From: JBBRVP01 sp038246785
Lineage (GTDB): Bacteria; Actinomycetota; Actinomycetes; Jiangellales; Jiangellaceae
Direction: 5' to 3'
Length of the DNA: 64,000 nucleotides
Assembly: GCA_038246785.1 (NCBI GenBank)
Contig: JBBRVP010000001.1
Coordinates: 103,657 to 167,656 of the forward strand
The first letter of the stretch is position 1. Each line of letters starts with the position of its first letter. The notes beneath the pieces are model-generated. The model worked only from the letters and a program-made list of their open reading frames with translations. It was not told where the DNA came from and searched no databases. The position numbers and the translations under genes were made by a program. Shown one piece after another: positions 39,165 through 47,442 of the stretch.

Positions 39165-40393
39165 CGCCCCGAGGCCTCCCGCGGCGGTCGTTCGACCCGG
39201 GCGGCCAGATCGCCCCGGGCGACGCGCAGGCGCAGCGCCTCGCCGGCGGACACCTCGCCGGGGTCGCGGACGACGACACCGTCGGAGCGCTGGACGACGG
39301 CGTACCCGCGCTCCAGGGTCGCCGCCGGTGACAGCGCTCGTACCCGGGCGCGGAGGTGCTCCAGCCCCGCCATGTCGGTGTCGAGCCGGGCCGCGACGCA
39401 GCGTCGAGCCCGCATCAGCGACGCGGCGACGTCTGCGGCGCGGCGCTCGAACAGGTCCGACGGGTCGGCGAGCGCGGGACGCGACCGCAGCGCGGCCAGG
39501 CCGGCCAGCTCGCGCTCCACCGTGCTGCCGAGCCGCTGGCGGGCGCGCTGGCGGAGCGCGTCGATGCGCGCCTGCTCCTCCGCCACGTCCGGTACGACGT
39601 GCTTCGCCGCGTCGGTGGGTGTCGAGGCACGCAGGTCGGCGACGAGGTCGACCAGCGGAGCGTCCGTCTCGTGGCCGATCGCGCTCACCAGCGGCGTACG
39701 CAGCCCCGCGACCGCCCGGACGAGCGCCTCGTCGGAGAACGGCAGCAGGTCCTCGACGGAGCCGCCTCCGCGGGCCAGCACGACCACGTCGACCTCGGGG
39801 TCGGCGTCGAGCACGCGCAGCGCCGCGAGGACCTGCACCACGGCGGTCGGGCCTTGGACGGCGACGTTCTCCACCCGGAAACGGACCGCGGGCCAGCGTC
39901 GGCGCGCGTTCTCCAGTACGTCGTGCTCGGCCGCCGACCCGCGCCCGCAGACCAGGCCGATCGTCCGCGGGAGGAAGGGGAGCGGGCGCTTGCGCTCGGC
40001 GTCGAAGACCCCTTCGGCGGCGAGCACCCGGCGCAGGTGCTCGAGCCGGGCCAGGAGGGCGCCGAGCCCAAGGTGTCGGATCTCGGTCGCGGCGATGGAC
40101 AGCGTTCCGCGGGCGAACCAGTACGACGGCCGCCCGTGCACGACCACCCGAGCCCCCTCGGCCAGCGCGGGGACGACCCCGTCGATCACCCCCCGCGCGC
40201 AGGTGACCTGCAGCGACGCGTCAGCCGCCGGGTCTCGCAGGGTGAGGAAGACGGTGGAGGCCCCGGCTCGTCGGCTCAGCTGAGCGACCTGACCCTCGAT
40301 CCACACGGCGCCCAAGCGATGCACCCAGTCCCCGAGCGCCTTGGACACCGTCCGTACCGGCACCGGGTGCTCGGCCGAGCTCTGCAGCGTCAC
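39107..40393 (-). CDS. xseA: Exodeoxyribonuclease VII large subunit
   Basis: This is a 428-residue catalytic subunit. The N-terminal OB fold has WVHRLGAVWIEGQVAQLSRR and FLTLRDPAADASLQVTCARG. The catalytic core has IGLVCGRGSAAEHDVLENAR and VVVLARGGGSVEDLLPFSDE, then SAIGHETDAPLVDLVADLRA. A coiled region and LSPAATLERGYAVVQRSDG follow. It degrades single-stranded DNA in both directions. The C-terminus reads into the GNAT gene on the other strand for 58 bp. Confidence 0.94.
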   Translation of the reverse strand: MTLQSSAEHPVPVRTVSKALGDWVHRLGAVWIEGQVAQLSRRAGASTVFLTLRDPAADASLQVTCARGVIDGVVPALAEGARVVVHGRPSYWFARGTLSIAATEIRHLGLGALLARLEHLRRVLAAEGVFDAERKRPLPFLPRTIGLVCGRGSAAEHDVLENARRRWPAVRFRVENVAVQGPTAVVQVLAALRVLDADPEVDVVVLARGGGSVEDLLPFSDEALVRAVAGLRTPLVSAIGHETDAPLVDLVADLRASTPTDAAKHVVPDVAEEQARIDALRQRARQRLGSTVERELAGLAALRSRPALADPSDLFERRAADVAASLMRARRCVAARLDTDMAGLEHLRARVRALSPAATLERGYAVVQRSDGVVVRDPGEVSAGEALRLRVARGDLAARVERPPREASGRHSSRRSDGHRTSTKPSDR

Positions 40394-40432
40394 GGCCCGA
40401 CCCTAAGCGGCTCGCTCACCCACGCCGGCCCC

Positions 40433-40563
40433 CCGCGTTGTGTCAGGCCCGTGCGGCCACAGCCGCGTGAGCGCCTGACAACTCGCGCGGCTGGTGGGCC
40501 CTCCGCGTTGTGTCAGGCCCGTACGCGGCCACAGCCGCGTGAGCGCCTGACCAACTCGCGCGG
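40433..40563. repeat. Two tandem TGTCAGGC inverted-repeat elements
   Basis: Two copies (about 40433-40490 and 40502-40563, period about 69 bp) each hold TGTCAGGC on the left and GCCTGAC on the right. An inner perfect stem has GCGGC-CACA-GCCGC in copy 1 and ACGCGGC-CACA-GCCGCGT in copy 2. They fill the divergent xseA/ispH promoter region. A related element lies at 11984-12027. Confidence 0.75.
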
Positions 40564-40590
40564 GTGGTAGGGCCACCTACCATGGTGGGC

Positions 40591-41559
40591 ATGTCCCACT
40601 CCCGGCGCCTCCTGCTCGCCACCCCGCGGGGCTATTGCGCCGGCGTCGACCGCGCCGTCGTGACGGTCGAGAAGGCCCTCGACCACTTCGGCGCCCCGGT
40701 CTACGTGCGGAAGCAGATCGTTCACAACGCCTACGTCGTGGCGGCGCTCGAGGGGCGCGGCGCCGTCTTCGTAGAGGAGCTCGATGAGATCCCGGACGGC
40801 TCGCTGGTGGTCTTCAGCGCGCACGGGGTGTCTCCCGCGGTCCGCGAGGACGCCGAGCGGAGGGGACTGCGCACCATCGACGCCACCTGCCCGCTCGTGA
40901 CGAAGGTGCACCACGAGGCGCGCCGGTTCGCTGGTGACGACTACGACATCCTGCTCATCGGCCACGAGGGGCACGAGGAGGTCGAGGGCACCGCGGGCGA
41001 GGCGCCGGGTCACATCCAGCTGGTCGCCGGCCCGCACGCCGTCGGTTCGGTGCAGGTGCGTGATCCGGCCAAGGTGGCCTGGTTGTCGCAGACCACTCTG
41101 TCCGTCGACGAGACGATGGAGACGGTGGATCGGCTGCGGGAGCGCTTCCCCCTGCTCATGGACCCCCCGAGCGACGACATCTGCTACGCGACGCAGAACC
41201 GTCAGGTGGCGGTCAAGGAGATCGCCGCAGACGCCGACCTTGTCCTCGTCGTGGGTTCGGGCAACTCCTCCAACTCCGTCCGCCTCGTGGAGGTCGCGCT
41301 CGACGCCGGCGCCCGGGCCGCTCACCGGGTGGACTCGGCGGCTGAGCTGCGCGACGAGTGGTTCGACGGCGTCGCCTCGGTCGGGGTCACCAGCGGAGCC
41401 TCGGTGCCGGAGGTGCTCGTCCGTGGCGTCCTCGACGAGCTTGCTCGGCGGGGTTTCCCGGAGGTCCAGGAGGTCCGTACGGCGGAGGAGACGCTGATCT
41501 TCGCGCTGCCGAGCGAGCTGCGCCGCCATCTCAAGCAGCCGGTGGCTGCGCGGCCCTGA
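40591..41559 (+). CDS. ispH: 4-hydroxy-3-methylbut-2-enyl diphosphate reductase
   Basis: This 322-residue Fe-S enzyme does the last MEP-pathway step, making IPP and DMAPP. The three cluster Cys sites appear in LATPRGYCAGVDRAVVTVEK, TIDATCPLVTKVHHEARRFA and PPSDDICYATQNRQVAVKEI. FSAHGVSPAVREDAERRGL and VVGSGNSSNSVRLVEVAL are further signatures. ATG at 40591 (MSHSRRLLLATPRGYCAG) is preferred; ATG at 40582 is possible. It may share precursor supply with UppS at 27172. The tandem palindromes at 40433-40563 lie directly upstream. Confidence 0.95.
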   Translation: MSHSRRLLLATPRGYCAGVDRAVVTVEKALDHFGAPVYVRKQIVHNAYVVAALEGRGAVFVEELDEIPDGSLVVFSAHGVSPAVREDAERRGLRTIDATCPLVTKVHHEARRFAGDDYDILLIGHEGHEEVEGTAGEAPGHIQLVAGPHAVGSVQVRDPAKVAWLSQTTLSVDETMETVDRLRERFPLLMDPPSDDICYATQNRQVAVKEIAADADLVLVVGSGNSSNSVRLVEVALDAGARAAHRVDSAAELRDEWFDGVASVGVTSGASVPEVLVRGVLDELARRGFPEVQEVRTAEETLIFALPSELRRHLKQPVAARP

Positions 41560-41610
41560 GGCCGGCCCTCTCGCGCATCCAGCCGATCTCCGGCTGGCCG
41601 CCTACCGCCG

Positions 41611-41675
41611 GCCGGCGGCGACCGCCCGCCGTGCAGCGGCCGGCGGCGACCGCCCGCCGTGCAGCGGCCGCCGGC
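41611..41675. repeat. 28-bp tandem duplication between ispH and rmuC
   Basis: A 28-bp unit (41611-41638, beginning GCCGGCGGCGACCGCCCGCC) is repeated exactly at 41639-41666, and a third partial copy begins at 41667. It sits between convergent genes just after the ispH stop. No coding role is visible. Confidence 0.75.
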
Positions 41676-41689
41676 AGCCTCTTCGCGCC

Positions 41690-43093
41690 TCAGCCCGTGC
41701 TTCGCCTCTCGCGTGCTGTCGCAGCGTGCCCGGCCGCGGGTGAGATGCCGTAGCGCGGGTCGGCGAGCGTGGTGTCGCCCTGCTCGCCGCTCGGCTCGTC
41801 CAGCGTCAGCAGCGTCGCGGTCGCGGAGGCGACGAGCTCAGGGGCCGCCACCTCGCGGGCGACGGTCTCGACCTGGCCCACTGCAGGCAGGTCCTCGGTG
41901 GTCACCTGCAGGTCGGCCAGCCGCCGCGCCGACACCAGCACCCGGCTCTCCAGCGAGGACACCGCCTTGTTGTAGGCCGTCACTGCGCCATTGAGCTGGC
42001 CGCCCAGCCGGCTCACGTGGCCGCCGAGCGTGGCCAGCCGGCCGTGCAGCTCGCGGCCGAGCTGGTGGACCTGGGCAGCGTTGGCCGCCAGCGCCTCCTG
42101 CCGCCAGGTGTAGGCAACGGTGCGGAGCAGGGCGATCAGCGTCGAGGGAGTCGCCACCACCACGTTGCGGTCGAAAGCGTGCTCGAGCAGCGTCGGATCC
42201 TCCTCCAGCGCGGCGTTGAGGAACGCCTCGGCCGGCACGAACATCACGACGAACTCTGGCGTCGGGTCGAAGTGCTCCCAGTAGCGCTTGGCGCCGAGGG
42301 AGTCGATGTGCTCGCGGAGGTGCCGGGCGTGCGCCGCGAGCCGGCCGGCCCGGGTGGCGTCGTCGCGGGCCTCCATCGCCTCCAGGTAGCCGCTGAACGC
42401 GACCTTGGAGTCGACGACAACGTGCTTGCCCCCCGCCAGCTGGACGACGAGGTCGGGCCGGAGCAGGCCCTCGGCGCTGGACACCGACGGCTGCTCGACG
42501 AAGTCGCAGTGCTCGACCATGCCGGCGGCCTCGACGACCCGACGCAGCTGGAGCTCGCCCCAGCGTCCGCGCACCTGCGGCGCCCGCAGGGCAGCCACGA
42601 GCTGCGCCGTCTCCTGCCGGAGGCCGTACGACGTCTCGTTCATCGTCTGCACCTGCCGGCGCAGGTCGGCGTAGGCCTCCGTGCGCGCCCGCTCGACGTC
42701 GCCGAGCTGACGCTCGACCTTCCCCAGGGACTCCTGCAAGGGCCGGACCAGCAGCTCGACGGCCTGCCGACGCTGGTCCAGCGCCGCCGTCGACGCCTGC
42801 TCCGACACCTTGGCGCGCTCGTCGGCGATGGCCACCAGCCGGTCGGTCGACCGGTCCAGCGCCTCCTGGGACAGCAGCCGGAAGCGCTCTGCCAGCTCAC
42901 CCTGCGCGCGCTGGAGGTCGCCCAGGCGCTGGGCGGACGCCGACCGCTCCGCCTCCAGCGTCGCGCGCAACCGGCTCGCCTCCACGGCCGCGGCGTGGGC
43001 GGTGGCCGTGCCCTGCTGGCGACCCAGCAGCAGGCCCACGACGAGCCCCGCGGCCAGGCCGACGATGACCGGGATTGCGGCGAGGAAGTCCAT
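41690..43093 (-). CDS. rmuC: RmuC-family DNA recombination protein
   Basis: This is a 467-residue protein. An N-terminal membrane anchor (FLAAIPVIVGLAAGLVVGLL) is followed by a long coiled coil (about 40-180). The RmuC nuclease-like core has APQVRGRWGELQLRRVVEAA, LRPDLVVQLAGGKHVVVDSK with acidic Asp and Lys, and FDPTPEFVVMFVPAEAFLNA. RmuC limits recombination at inverted repeats in E. coli, which is of interest beside so many palindromes. ATG at 43093 begins the hydrophobic anchor. It is divergent from ychF. Confidence 0.92.
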   Translation of the reverse strand: MDFLAAIPVIVGLAAGLVVGLLLGRQQGTATAHAAAVEASRLRATLEAERSASAQRLGDLQRAQGELAERFRLLSQEALDRSTDRLVAIADERAKVSEQASTAALDQRRQAVELLVRPLQESLGKVERQLGDVERARTEAYADLRRQVQTMNETSYGLRQETAQLVAALRAPQVRGRWGELQLRRVVEAAGMVEHCDFVEQPSVSSAEGLLRPDLVVQLAGGKHVVVDSKVAFSGYLEAMEARDDATRAGRLAAHARHLREHIDSLGAKRYWEHFDPTPEFVVMFVPAEAFLNAALEEDPTLLEHAFDRNVVVATPSTLIALLRTVAYTWRQEALAANAAQVHQLGRELHGRLATLGGHVSRLGGQLNGAVTAYNKAVSSLESRVLVSARRLADLQVTTEDLPAVGQVETVAREVAAPELVASATATLLTLDEPSGEQGDTTLADPRYGISPAAGHAATARERRSTG

Positions 43094-43169
43094 GTCAGAC
43101 AGGGTGGCCGACCCCCCGGACACAACCACCGATCTGGGCGCGCGCCACGCCGACGTACCCTTGCCGCCC

Positions 43170-44243
43170 GTGGCGCTCACCCTCGGCATCGTCGGCCTGC
43201 CCAACGTCGGCAAGTCGACGGTGTTCAACGCGCTGACCAGGAACAGCGTCCTCGCCGCGAACTACCCGTTCGCCACGATCGAGCCCAACGTCGGCGTCGT
43301 CGGCGTGCCCGACCCGCGCCTGCCCGTGCTGGCCGAGCTGTTCTCCTCCGCCCGCCAGGTGCCGGCCACCGTCACCTTCGTCGACATCGCCGGGCTGGTC
43401 CGCGGGGCGTCCGAGGGCCAGGGGCTGGGCAACACGTTCCTCGCCCACATCCGCGAGGCCGACGCGATCTGCCAGGTCGTCCGGGTCTTCGCCGACCCCG
43501 ACGTCGTCCACGTCGAAGGTGAGGTCAAGCCGGAGTCCGACCTGGAGACGGTCAACACCGAGCTGATCCTCGCCGACCTGCAGACGCTGGAGAAGGCGCT
43601 GCCCCGGTTGGAGAAGGAGGCTCGGCTCGTCAAGGACCGGCAGCCCCTGCTCGCCGCCGCGCGTGAGGCCCGCGGCCTGCTGGACACCGGACGGACGCTG
43701 TTCGGGACCGGGGTCGACCGCGATGCGCTGCGCGAGCTGAAGCTGCTGACCACCAAGCCGTTCCTGTACGTCTTCAACATGGACGAGGACGAGTTGGTCG
43801 ACGCGGACCTGCGCGCCCGTTTGCAGGCGCTCGTCGCGCCGGCCGAGGCGGTCTTCCTCGACGCCAAGATCGAGGCGGAGCTCGTCGAGCTGCCCGCCGA
43901 CGAGGCGCTCGAGCTGCTGCAGTCGACGGGCCAACCGGAGTCCGGACTGGACATGCTGGCCCGGGTGGGCTTCGCGACACTCGGGCTGGCGACCTTCCTC
44001 ACCGCCGGCCCCAAGGAGGCCCGCGCCTGGACGATCCGGCGCGGCGCCACCGCGCCGGAGGCGGCCGGGGTCATCCACACCGACTTCCAGCGTGGCTTCA
44101 TCAAGGCCGAGGTGGTCTCGTACGACGATCTGGTCGCCGCCGGCTCGATGACCGAGGCCAAGGCGCGGGGCAAGGTGCGCATCGAGGGCAGGGACTACCT
44201 CATGCGCGACGGCGACGTCGTGGAGTTCCGGTTCAACGTCTGA
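43170..44243 (+). CDS. ychF: Redox-regulated ATPase YchF (OLA1 family)
   Basis: This 357-residue P-loop protein has G1 LGIVGLPNVGKSTVFNALTR, G3 VTFVDIAGLVRGASEGQGLG, and NMDEDEL at the G4 position, the feature that shifts YchF from GTP to ATP. A C-terminal TGS domain (TAGPKEARAWTIRRGATAPE) ends in GRDYLMRDGDVVEFRFNV. It binds ribosomes and is linked to stress responses. GTG at 43170 gives the usual YchF N-terminus. Confidence 0.95.
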   Translation: MALTLGIVGLPNVGKSTVFNALTRNSVLAANYPFATIEPNVGVVGVPDPRLPVLAELFSSARQVPATVTFVDIAGLVRGASEGQGLGNTFLAHIREADAICQVVRVFADPDVVHVEGEVKPESDLETVNTELILADLQTLEKALPRLEKEARLVKDRQPLLAAAREARGLLDTGRTLFGTGVDRDALRELKLLTTKPFLYVFNMDEDELVDADLRARLQALVAPAEAVFLDAKIEAELVELPADEALELLQSTGQPESGLDMLARVGFATLGLATFLTAGPKEARAWTIRRGATAPEAAGVIHTDFQRGFIKAEVVSYDDLVAAGSMTEAKARGKVRIEGRDYLMRDGDVVEFRFNV

Positions 44244-44320
44244 CCGTGCCGCCGGCCGTATCTCGAGCCGCGTCCCGCGCCTCTTCGGCGTGACCCAGTG
44301 GTGGCGATCGGGGGTTCTCC

Positions 44321-45607
44321 GTGCGGGCGCTCGGACGTGCGTTGGTCGTGGCCGTCGTGCTTCCGGTCGCGCTCGTGCTGTCGACGGCACCTGGCCGGGC
44401 CGACGACACGCTCACGGTGCAGGAGCATCGGACCGCGCTGGCGATCCTCAGCCGGCAGCCGGTCAGGGAGGGGGCGTTCGCCGCCTGCCTGTTCCGGCTC
44501 TATGCGCAGGGGCTCGGCATCGTCCGCGCTCAGCACGAGTGCGAGGTCGCGCTGCCCGGGCTCGCCGGAGCAGCCGGCACGCCCCTGCCGGCTGGCCACG
44601 TCTCCGCGTCGAGTGGCGTCGGCCTGCGCTGCCCGGGCACCCTGAACGGTCCGGCCGCCCGCGGGCAGGCGTATGGCCGCCCGTACGCCGACCCGCGCGC
44701 GATCTCGGAGGACCTCGGCGGCTACTCCTGGGGCGGCTCGGGGGAGGTGAAGTCCGCCGACGAGTGGTTCGTCTGGCGCGGGCTGTCCGAGACGGAGTCC
44801 GCACGCCGCAAGGCGGAGGCGGTCGATCGCTACTTCGACGCCGTGGGGGACGCCCAGCGGGCGTTCGACGACTGGACCGCCGCGGTCGACGCCGCGAACA
44901 ACGCCCACCAATCAGGGGATCCGCAGGCGATCAAGGCGGCTGACGAGAAGCAGCGCCAGGCGAGCGCGGCCCTCGACGACGCCCAGACCGCCAGGGACAT
45001 CGCGCTGCACAACGCGCAGGCCGACCCCAACAAGGCACCGCCGGACGTCTCCGACGTCGACCCGGAAGCGGCCACCTGCGGGGCCGATGCGCTGGCCTTC
45101 CTCGTGGAGTGCGACCGCGCCGACTGGAGGACTCCGGACTGCCGCGAGCTGCAGGCGCGAATGCACCACTGCGTCGACCCGGCGCTGATCTACCCTGACC
45201 CGCTGGACGGCTCCATCGCCTGTGGGGAGTCGCTCGCCGACCCCGAGCAGGTCGCCTCCGCGCTGGAGGCGTGGTGCCACGAACGGGTGCGCTACGGGCC
45301 GGACGTCGACGACCCGTGCTCGATCCACCCCCGGCAGGGAGCTCCCGACTCAGAGGAGATGGCGCTGCGCGGTTACGTCTGGGACGCCGGCTCCGCTGCG
45401 GTCACCGTCTGCGGCTCGCCGCTGGCGTACGTCTCGCAGGACTCCTGCGTCGTGCCGCTCCGGCTGCCGGACTTCGGCCAGACCTCACTCGACGAGGTCC
45501 TGCTGTGGGCGATCGACAAGCTCGGCGGCCCCGTGGTCATCCTGCCCGCCGACCCGCGCACCAGCGGACCGCGCCCACCGCTGGATCCCCCCAGGCCCGG
45601 GATCTGA
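44321..45607 (+). CDS. Secreted Cys-containing protein of unknown function
   Basis: This is a 428-residue protein I do not recognise. A signal peptide (RALGRALVVAVVLPVALVLS, cleavage near RADD) is followed by about 11 Cys spread through the mature part, suggesting disulfides. A central region (ETESARRKAEAVDRYFDAVG to about residue 240) is a charged helical or coiled-coil stretch. The C-terminal half has CGADALAFLVECDRADWRTP and CRELQARMHHCVDPALIYPD. No enzyme motif is evident. It starts at GTG 77 bp after ychF and may be transcribed with it. Confidence 0.7.
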   Translation: MRALGRALVVAVVLPVALVLSTAPGRADDTLTVQEHRTALAILSRQPVREGAFAACLFRLYAQGLGIVRAQHECEVALPGLAGAAGTPLPAGHVSASSGVGLRCPGTLNGPAARGQAYGRPYADPRAISEDLGGYSWGGSGEVKSADEWFVWRGLSETESARRKAEAVDRYFDAVGDAQRAFDDWTAAVDAANNAHQSGDPQAIKAADEKQRQASAALDDAQTARDIALHNAQADPNKAPPDVSDVDPEAATCGADALAFLVECDRADWRTPDCRELQARMHHCVDPALIYPDPLDGSIACGESLADPEQVASALEAWCHERVRYGPDVDDPCSIHPRQGAPDSEEMALRGYVWDAGSAAVTVCGSPLAYVSQDSCVVPLRLPDFGQTSLDEVLLWAIDKLGGPVVILPADPRTSGPRPPLDPPRPGI

Positions 45608-46251
45608 CGCCCCAGGCACTGTGGCGGAGCTGTACCAGGCCTTGGTGCGGCAGGGTGACCCCAGCGATGCCTCGTTCTCGCGAAGCTGGAGCGCCAGCTC
45701 GCTCACGCGTCGTCCCCCCGTACGCACCGCTGCTCTGCTTGAGCCCTGGACTCCGACCCGGCTCAACTCCCGGCTGCACGACGCCCTGCGGCTCGCCAAG
45801 GTGTTCGGGCGAGCTGTACTTCTTCCTGGAGTACCGCGACCTGCATCCCGACGACGCCCACCTGCGAACCGGGCTGCGCGAGTGGCTGCAGCGCCACGAC
45901 CTGCCGCCGCTCGCGCCGGACCAGCTCGACGAGCTCAACCGGCGCATTCCCGACAAGGACGTGCGGGTCAGCCGTCCTACCTGCGTCGTCGATGCGAAGT
46001 ACAAGGCGGAGAAGCCGGGCGGCTTCCCCCACGCCGACCTCTACCAGCTGCTCGCATACTGCACGGCGCTGCGCCTGCCGGTCGGCCATCTCGTCTACGC
46101 GAAGGGCAACGAACAGGGTCGTACGCACGACGTGGCCGGGACCCATGTCACGATCCGCGCCCACACCCTCGACCTCGCCGCGCCGCCCAGCGACCTGCTC
46201 GCCGAGGTGGACTCCCTCGCCACCCGCATCGCCGAAGATCGACTGCGATGA
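45608..46251 (+). pseudogene. McrC-like restriction-component relic
   Basis: The 3' part in one frame (about 45814-46251) reads RPTCVVDAKYKAEKPGGFPH, ADLYQLLAYCTALRLPVGHL and VYAKGNE. This is the nuclease-like C-terminus of the McrBC restriction subunit McrC, with the DAKYK core. Upstream, LNSRLHDALRLAKVF lies in another frame. The N-terminal DNA-binding part and any mcrB gene are missing. The frame break near 45800-45815 and the lack of a start support a decayed remnant of a lost restriction system. Confidence 0.6.
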
Positions 46252-46297
46252 CCGACCCGATCCAGCCTCGCCCCTCCCTCGCCGCCACAACCGGGGA

Positions 46298-46457
46298 TGA
46301 TCGGCACCCGCCCCCACAGTGCACAGCGGCGGCCGCCTAGTAGATCGGCACCCGCCCCCACAATGCACGGCCTGTCGCGGCGGGATGATCAGCACGCCCC
46401 ACAGTGCACGGCGGCCGCCGTGTGGATCAGCACCACTGTGGGGGCTGGTGCCGATCA
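46298..46457. repeat. Cluster of four hairpin-arm repeats (CGCCCCCACAGTGCAC type)
   Basis: Three direct copies occur at 46298-46324, 46343-46368 and 46387-46409. An inverted copy lies at 46434-46457 (CACTGTGGGGGCTGGTGCCG). Pairing of any direct copy with the inverted one gives a long stem. The gene-free stretch 46252-46602 consists largely of this cluster plus unremarkable GC-rich sequence before the lyase gene. Confidence 0.75.
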
Positions 46458-46602
46458 CGGTCCGAGGCTGAGCCGAGGCACTGGCGGACGTCGCCGCCGA
46501 CAGGTGGCCGCGTGTCCCGCCGTCGCGTCGGCTCGGGCCGTGTGACGAGGGCGACCGCGGACGCAGGGCCAGGCGGGGGGTCAACCGCACTACGGTGCTG
46601 CG

Positions 46603-47442
46603 ATGACGTCGCGTCGCAGCTGCCTGTCGATGCCGGGCTCCAACCCGCGCATCCTGGCCAAAGCGGCGAGCGCGCCGGCGGACGAGATCGTGATCGACCT
46701 CGAGGACGCCGTCGCCGTGGCCGACAAGGACGCCGCCCGCTACGCGGTTTCCGCGCTGCTGCAGGGCGGGTCGCTCGCCCACCGGCAGATCGCCGTACGG
46801 GTCAACGGTCTGGACACGCCGTGGTGCCACCGCGACGTCGTCGCCGTGGCCGGGAGCGTCGAGTCGCTGGTCGTGCCCAAGGTCGAGAGTGCCGGCGACG
46901 TCGAGTGGGTGTCGCGGCTGCTCGACATGCTGGGGCTGCCGACGCGGGTGCAGGCCCTGGTGGAGACCGCCGCCGGCCTGACCCACACAGCCGAGATCGC
47001 CGGCTCCGACCGCGTCGACTCGCTGATCCTGGGCTACGCCGACCTGCGCGCATCGCTGAGCCGCCCTCCCGACGCCGCCGAGCCGCCCGCGCGCTGGCTC
47101 TACGCCCAGGAGACCGTGCTTGCCGCCGCCCGAACCGCGGGTGTGCAGGCCATCGACGGTCCATTCCTCCGCCTCGACGACCCGGACGGCCTGGCGGCCT
47201 GGACCGCGCACGTGCGATCGCTCGGGTACGACGGCAAGTGGGCCATCCACCCTGGGCAGGTTGCGACGCTGGACGCCGCGTTCACCCCGACGCCGACCGA
47301 GATCGAGCGGGCCCGCGCAGTGCTGGCCGCACTGAGCGGCGAGGCGCCGGGTGCCCTGCGCTTCGACGGCGCGATGGTGGACGAGGCGGTCCGCAAGCAG
47401 GCCGAGCAGGTCGTGGCGCGCGCCGAGGCGTCGGCCCGATGA
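46603..47442 (+). CDS. HpcH/CitE-like CoA ester lyase, possible citramalyl-CoA lyase
   Basis: This 279-residue TIM-barrel lyase belongs to the CitE family: SRRSCLSMPGSNPRILAKAA, ADEIVIDLEDAVAVADKDAA with metal-binding acidic residues, IAVRVNGLDTPWCHRDVVAV with Arg, and VQALVETAAGLTHTAEIAGS with Glu. Family members cleave malyl-, citramalyl- or citryl-CoA. The two downstream genes suggest citramalyl-CoA cleavage to acetyl-CoA and pyruvate. Its stop overlaps the MaoC start (ATGA), so they are co-translated. Confidence 0.88.
   Translation: MTSRRSCLSMPGSNPRILAKAASAPADEIVIDLEDAVAVADKDAARYAVSALLQGGSLAHRQIAVRVNGLDTPWCHRDVVAVAGSVESLVVPKVESAGDVEWVSRLLDMLGLPTRVQALVETAAGLTHTAEIAGSDRVDSLILGYADLRASLSRPPDAAEPPARWLYAQETVLAAARTAGVQAIDGPFLRLDDPDGLAAWTAHVRSLGYDGKWAIHPGQVATLDAAFTPTPTEIERARAVLAALSGEAPGALRFDGAMVDEAVRKQAEQVVARAEASAR

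Noticed and set aside
45222..46340. One continuous plus-strand frame linking the secreted orphan to the McrC-like sequence
   Set aside because: The McrC-like residues are split between two frames, and the upstream part is a shifted reading of the secreted-protein gene. A frameshifted relic explains it better.
46298..46457. CRISPR array made of the four repeats
   Set aside because: Copies differ in length and sequence, one is inverted, spacing is under 25 bp, and there are no cas genes.
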